From: Cymodocea nodosa
Lineage: Eukaryota; Streptophyta; Magnoliopsida; Alismatales; Cymodoceaceae
Length of the DNA stretch: 64,000 nucleotides
Assembly: GCA_036874045.1 (NCBI GenBank)
Contig: CM072336.1
Span: 26,363,501-26,427,500, forward strand
Direction: 5' to 3'
Shown here: piece by piece, positions 59,090 through 64,000 of the stretch
How the letters are laid out: every line of letters begins with the position of its first letter
Numbering within the stretch: position 1 is the first letter of the stretch
The notes under the pieces: model-generated
What the model was told of the DNA's origin: nothing
Databases searched by the model: none
What the model saw: the letters and a program-made list of their open reading frames with translations, nothing else
Made by a program: the position numbers and the translations under genes

Positions 59090-61055
59090 CTACTTTTAAT
59101 GTATTTGAGCTAAAGCCCACTTTGTGTGTGATCTCTCTAGTCTCTACTCATAAGATTATTCAATCAAAGGCTAGAGCCATTGAGGTTGCCTTTTTAGAAG
59201 AGGAAGTAAATAATTTAATTTTTTTGTTGTTAGGTGACAAAGCACCTAGGACTAGTAGCTTCCCTAATCTAGTTTTCTATAAATATTGGTAGCTTTTCAA
59301 ATTTGATATTATGCAGATTTTGTTGGATTTCCATGCGGATGGAGGGGATATTGGCATTGGAAATTAGACTTTTATTGTCGTCAATGCTAAGAAGGCTGGG
59401 AAAGTTGACATTAGGTATTTTTGCTGAATTAGCCTTCTTAATGCTGTCTACATAATTATTGCAAAGTGCTTTGCTAAAAGACTAAAGCTCTTGATGTTGC
59501 TGTTGTTCCAAACAATGAGACATGGAAAGTGCATATGGTAGTGTTGACTGGAACTATTTGTAAGGGGTGATCAGATTCAGAAAAAAGTGGATAGATCCGT
59601 TTGACTATTGTGTTAGCTTTGTAAAGTTCTCTATCATGGTCAATGGATGTCCAAAAGGAGGCTTTTCTTGTAGAAGATATTGCATCAAAATGGTCCACCC
59701 TCCTTGTTCCTGTTCTCTGTTCTCTTTGGTTGCAAAGTGTTCGGACAGATATGCTGTAGGGCTGTTGAGGTTAGTTTGATTAGGGACTTCAACCTAAAAC
59801 ATAATTTGCCTAGGGTTCCCTATTTACAATATATTGATGACAATATTGTATTATTCTGTGATGCAAACCACCAGCAAGTCAAAATGTTGGTAGTCATCCT
59901 TGCTTTATTTGGCACAATTACAGGTCTGAAAGTCAACCTTCATGAAACCATGGTAATTGGAGTCCAAGTTGATCAGATGGTTGTGGGAAGGAAAGTAGCT
60001 TGTTTGGGTTGTAAGGTGGGTAAGATCCAAACTAAGGTTTTTGGTATCATGGAAGCCTATTTCAGCCAAGGATTGGACTAATGATTGACAGGTTTGAGCT
60101 TAGATTTTCTGGTTATGTTGATTGCTTTTTGTTGTCTGGTTATAAGCTTACATTATGTTCTTTGTCTTGTCTAATTTACCAATCTTTGATAAATCTTTAA
60201 ACCACTATTTAGCGGCCAACAATTTGGAATTGATTATGAGACAATTTTTGTGGAAAGGTTGGAAGAAAGGACTAAGAAGTGATTGCAATGTGGTCAAAAC
60301 TCCTTGTCTCTCCTTTTGTGTTGATTCATAGGTGTGGTGGTAGAGTAATAATGGAGAGTTTTTGGTGAAATGTCTATACAATGTCATCAATAATACTGGA
60401 ATGTGCTTGCTATGCTACAAGTGAATGTGAATGCGAAGGACCTTGTGAAAGTGTAATTCTTTGTGTGGCTATTGTTTCATAGTGCCATTGTTACTGAGGT
60501 CGCTCTCCAGAGAAGAGGCTGAAATTTGGTGAGTAGGTGCGTCTTTTTCTGTTCATGAGGAAGCTTGGTGGCGTCACTTCATTTGATGCCACACGTCACA
60601 ATGGTGCCCAACTTTGTTTTTGGTTAGGCTAACTTTGTCTTGCAATCTAGAGGTGTTCTGGGGTATGTGGTAGCAATAGGAGACTGCCTCAACGGTATCT
60701 GTGAAACTTGTGTCTTCTACCACCTCTGGTTGTTGGGTGGATCATATGTCTTGTAAGAAATAAAAGAATTTTATAATGACTTCCATTGGAGTGGAAGGAA
60801 TTGAAGGAATGAGTTAGTGGGGAGCAGTGGAATGGGCAGGAGCTGCCAATCAGAATTTGCCATATGATGTGGAGATTCTGTCTTGGGTTCCTGACGTTCT
60901 CTTATAATCAATATGGTGTTGCTTTTCTATTGTCCCTTCTGTAGAACTCTTCTACATATGAATTTTTTTGTACATTCATTGCCTTTTGTGGTTACCAATG
61001 CACTTCTGTTATGTTTTTAATAGAAATCTCTTTGTTGCTTAAAAAGAAAAAGAAA
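59090..61055 (+). mobile_element. L1-type LINE relic (reverse transcriptase and 3' tail)
   Basis: Broken frames include a reverse transcriptase palm, VPYLQYIDDNIVLFCDANHQ (59815-59875, with YIDD for the usual YADD). ALFGTITGLKVNLHETMVIG and VACLGCKVGKIQTK follow (to about 60035). Earlier matches (FADFVGFPC near 59310, SILHQNGPPSLFLF near 59680) fit the upstream RT region. It ends at about 61053 after TTTTTAATAGAAATCTC, TTGTTGC and an A-rich tail. Many stops and shifts. Confidence 0.8.
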
Positions 61056-61194
61056 CAATTAAGGTTGCATTTTGTTCAACATTTTTTCTATAGCGTTTTA
61101 AGCTGGATTTTTTGTTTAGCATTTTTTGAATAAGCGATGGTGGTGTTTGGTCGGGTCAACGTTTTTGAGCTGCATTTTTGGGAAATTACTATGC

Positions 61195-61440
61195 TACCCC
61201 ACCAATATGTAGTATATAAAATAGTTGTATATGTTATACATATTTATATATATATATATTATAAAATATAAATGATATCATATAAATATTATATATATGT
61301 ATATATAATTATATATATTTTACAAATATGTATAATGTTATATTTTATATTATTTACAATAGATATATTATATTTCTTTTATATGTATATATATATATGT
61401 ATATTATATCTATATAAAATTATATTATATTATATATAAT
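61195..61440. repeat. (AT)-rich low-complexity block
   Basis: Almost pure A/T with TATATATA runs, lying between the L1 tail and the copia relic. Confidence 0.8.
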
Positions 61441-63160
61441 AGTATTGTGGAAAAACATGAGATGGGTAGGAGTGTGTGTTTTATTGGCAAAGATTATACC
61501 TTTATATATAGAGACTATAAAGATATGATCATCACGTCACTAGTAATATGATACCAAACCCACTAGACACACATAATCCTAATACATTATTTATTCTAAT
61601 ACTCAAGCTGAAGCATATATATTTGTTATGTCATGGCTATTACATAATTCTCAAATATGCCATTATTTATATCTTTGGTAAAGATATTTGCAAGTTTCTT
61701 TGAGAACTGTGTATATAGAGTAGAAATCATTCCTTTCACCACCATATCATGAACAAAGTGACAATCAGCCTCAATGCATTTAGAGTGTTCATAGAATGTA
61801 GGGTTGCTAGAAATAAAGATTACAACTTGATTGTCATAGTACATAGACATAGGAGACAGGGTAGTAAAATCCAACTCTTGCAATAGAAATCTGAGTCACA
61901 TCGTCTCATATGTAGTTTGGGCCATGGCTTGTTATTCAACTTTTGCATTGGATGGAGAGACTACATTTTGTTTCTTAATTCATCAAGTGACAAGATTTCC
62001 TCAAGTACAAGACTTTGAAGTAAATTTCACGTCACCTTTATATCTTGTATAGCTTGAGTTTGAATATGCCTTAATCATTAAGTGATTATGCCTTTTATAT
62101 ATTGGAGCCAATGAACTACTTCTGGTTCATGCATAAATTGGCTAAGTAAGTTTACAACATGGGCAATGTTTTGGGCTTGTGATAAATCAATTTTCGAATT
62201 AGTCTTCTATATTTCTTGGGGTCCTCTAGTTTCTTCATCTGTTTGTCATCCTCTACAACCTTAATGGGTATAGACTGGTGTTGGTGAAAAAGGAGGGAAG
62301 GTTGGAGTTGCATTATTGGTGATGGAAGTTGGTGTAATGATGGGAGAGGATTTGGATCTTGAAAGATGAGATTCACACTGTGGATGTGTAGGGTGCTGAT
62401 GATGACTCAGACCTTGGTTTGGTTCTTGAAACCTTTCTTCTCCACCTCCTTGGCATTATAGGGTTGTCCTTGCTTAATGCCTTCTTTGAGTGTCTTTTTG
62501 ATGGAGGAGGTGGTGACAACTGACAACAATCTTGTCATGCTTGTGGTCGACACAAGTAGAAGTTGATGGCACATGTAGAAAAGGATGCATTCTTGGTAGT
62601 AAGAAGTGGTTGGCAGTGATGGAAATGGGGCTGGATGGCCTCATCGGTAGTGGAAATGGTGAGGGAGTGGTAAATGGAGTCTAGTGGCCTGATGACTTGG
62701 TAGCACAAGTTGAAGTAACCATGGCTTGGATTTGTGCCTAGGAGTAGAAAAAGCTGGAGAAGAATTGAAAGCAGTGGTTGTAGACTAGGTTAATGGTAGT
62801 GGCTTTGGATGGTGGTGGGTAGTGATTGTACTAGGGTTTTAGGAGAGGGAAAGGGGCCTGGATGTGGGAAGAGGGGAGTTAGTAGCCTAGGTACTAGGTT
62901 ATTGGTGATTGGGAGGAGGGTGGTAGTTAGGGTTTTCCTTCTCTCTATTTGGATTTCTCACATTTTTTGGGCTCTTAAAACTTATGCTTTGATATCATGT
63001 GAAAACATAAGAAATAAGTATAATTAGATTGATTTCATTAGTAAATATAAGACTTTTATAAATAGAGGTTATATAAAAGAAAACAAATACAATTTAAGTA
63101 ATGTGTGACTAACCCATACACGATATTTCATCCTAATGTACTCTAATATAGTCTAAATTT
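61440..63160 (-). mobile_element. Copia-type LTR retrotransposon relic, internally deleted
   Basis: On the minus strand: EDPKKYRRLIRKLIYHK (about 62170-62230), MAQTTYETM near 61910, LLQELDFTTLSPMSMYYDNQ, FISSNPTFYEHSKCIEADCH and FVHDMVVKGMISTLYTQFSK followed by ANIFTKDI (61640-61880). This is the C-terminal RNase H of copia pol. Below it, about 61440-61600 resembles the 3' LTR. At 62970-62995 the minus strand reads TGATATCAAAGCATAAG, close to the copia tRNA-Met primer site, and about 62995-63160 would be the 5' LTR. Gag, integrase and most of RT are missing or unrecognisable. 62400-62960 is unusually G-rich. Confidence 0.65.
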
Positions 63161-63359
63161 TGATCGTCTTGAATGATACAACCTTTTTCTTTGGTAAAAA
63201 AATGTTGGGTTTTGATCAATCCAATCAATTTGACTTAGACTTTTCAACTGAAATAGTGTCAAAATTGATAAACTGTTGTTTATCCTGTCTGCTAGTTGAA
63301 AAAGGGATTTTTGATGAAATTTCATTGATACATCTTAGTATGGGATTCCATGGTTCTTA

Positions 63360-63532
63360 ACCAACTCAAGTTTATTACTTTCTAATTGTTTTGTTTTCTG
63401 TAGTCTCTTTTTCTTGGTTTTGACTATGGAAGTCCTTTGCTTTTCTTGTGGGGCTCCCTCGTTGGGGAAACCCTTTTTGTTGTACTACTATTGATTTTAA
63501 TATAGTTTGATCGTTAACTCTTAAAAAAAGAA
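63360..63532 (+). mobile_element. Truncated LINE 3' end, plus strand
   Basis: TTCTGTAGTCTCTTTTTCTT, CTTTTCTTGTGGGGCTCCC and TTGATTTTAATATAGTTTGA, ending in an A-rich tail (63523-63541), resemble the L1-family 3' UTRs seen elsewhere in the window. Confidence 0.4.
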
Positions 63533-63611
63533 AAGAAAAGAGGTGTCTTGGCTCAGTTGTTTTGATCTCACATCTAGTGGCTTGTATATGCTCATTCTGG
63601 GATATCATGCT

Positions 63612-63790
63612 GTTGTCTTTTTTTGAGTGGAAATAAGTAAATTTATTAAAATTGAGAAAACAAGTGGGCCTACACAAGCCGTAGGCAAGCAAAAATGAAA
63701 AAAGAAGAAGAAGCTACTGGACTTCAAAAAGAAACCCCCACTAGAAATAAGAAAAACAAGACAAGTCAAACAAATGATCATAAAGATTAG
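63612..63790 (-). mobile_element. Truncated LINE 3' end, minus strand
   Basis: TTTTTTTGAGTGGAAATAAG followed by ATTTATTAAAATTGAG and GTGGGCCTACACAAGCCGTA is the reverse complement of the CTATGGCTTGTGTAGGCCC tail seen at about 4242. It faces the plus-strand tail at 63360-63532. The rest to 64000 is unassigned. Confidence 0.55.
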
Positions 63791-64000
63791 ATTTTTCTGC
63801 TCTACTTGTTTTTCATGATTTTCATGACTTTCATTTTCGTTTGTTGTGTATAGTGTCTGTTTTATGAATAAATTCCAATCATTTTATAAGAATGTATTAT
63901 TTGGGACATAACCAACTTTGTATGAATGTAGAAGGCCATTGATAAATTTTTATTTATAACTTATTTTGTGGTACTGATTTATTCTGTTTGCGTTTTCTAT

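Overview
The window is nuclear DNA from a flowering plant. It holds intron-rich genes with canonical GT-AG splice sites and ordinary plant families (NAC, bHLH, GT61, chitinase-like, the PPi-dependent phosphofructokinase PFP). Long AT-rich spacers between them are littered with decayed copia, L1-type and RTE-type retroelements. First exons and leaders of several genes (NAC, chitinase-like, PFP, SEC31) are much richer in GC than the later exons. That 5'-to-3' GC gradient, together with a plastid rpl2 fragment that looks monocot-like, suggests a non-grass monocot; this is inference only.

Layout. 0.7-6.5 kb: 3' exons of a mitochondrial ribosomal protein uL4 gene (+), with an L1 relic in an intron and an apparent in-frame stop in its most upstream visible exon. 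6.5-9.5 kb: small tandem repeats and an RTE endonuclease relic. 9.5-12.5 kb: a five-exon, membrane-tethered NAC transcription factor (+). 12.5-18.2 kb: copia, RTE and L1 relics around an unassigned, leader-like GC-richer segment. 18.4-19.2 kb: a two-exon bHLH factor (-). 21.3-24.1 kb: a three-exon chitinase-like CTL1/POM1-type gene (-). 24-28.7 kb: spacer with a two-copy tandem repeat of 463-bp period. 28.7-39.1 kb: a complete 16-exon PFP beta-subunit gene (+), with an antisense RTE relic in an intron and a 99-bp tandem duplication that copies the end of exon 9 with its 5' splice site. 39-43.7 kb: AT-rich spacer with one GC-rich island. 43.7-47.3 kb: a three-exon GT61 glycosyltransferase gene (+). 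48.8-54.8 kb: the first seven exons of a SEC31 COPII-coat gene (+). 54.8-64 kb: no further SEC31 exon seen; instead repeats, a nuclear copy of plastid rpl2 intron plus exon 2, L1 relics and a copia relic.

The genes do not form a pathway cluster. CTL1-like and GT61 proteins both relate to cell-wall polysaccharides, PFP to cytosolic glycolysis and gluconeogenesis, SEC31 to ER export and uL4m to mitochondrial translation. I found no tRNA, rRNA, CRISPR or bacterial-type system. The most notable observations are structural: the PFP exon-end duplication, the uL4m stop, the poly(A)-only insertion with a 15-bp target-site duplication, the plastid insertion, and the stop-free hexamer satellite. All coordinates and exon joins were read by eye, without alignment or transcript data.
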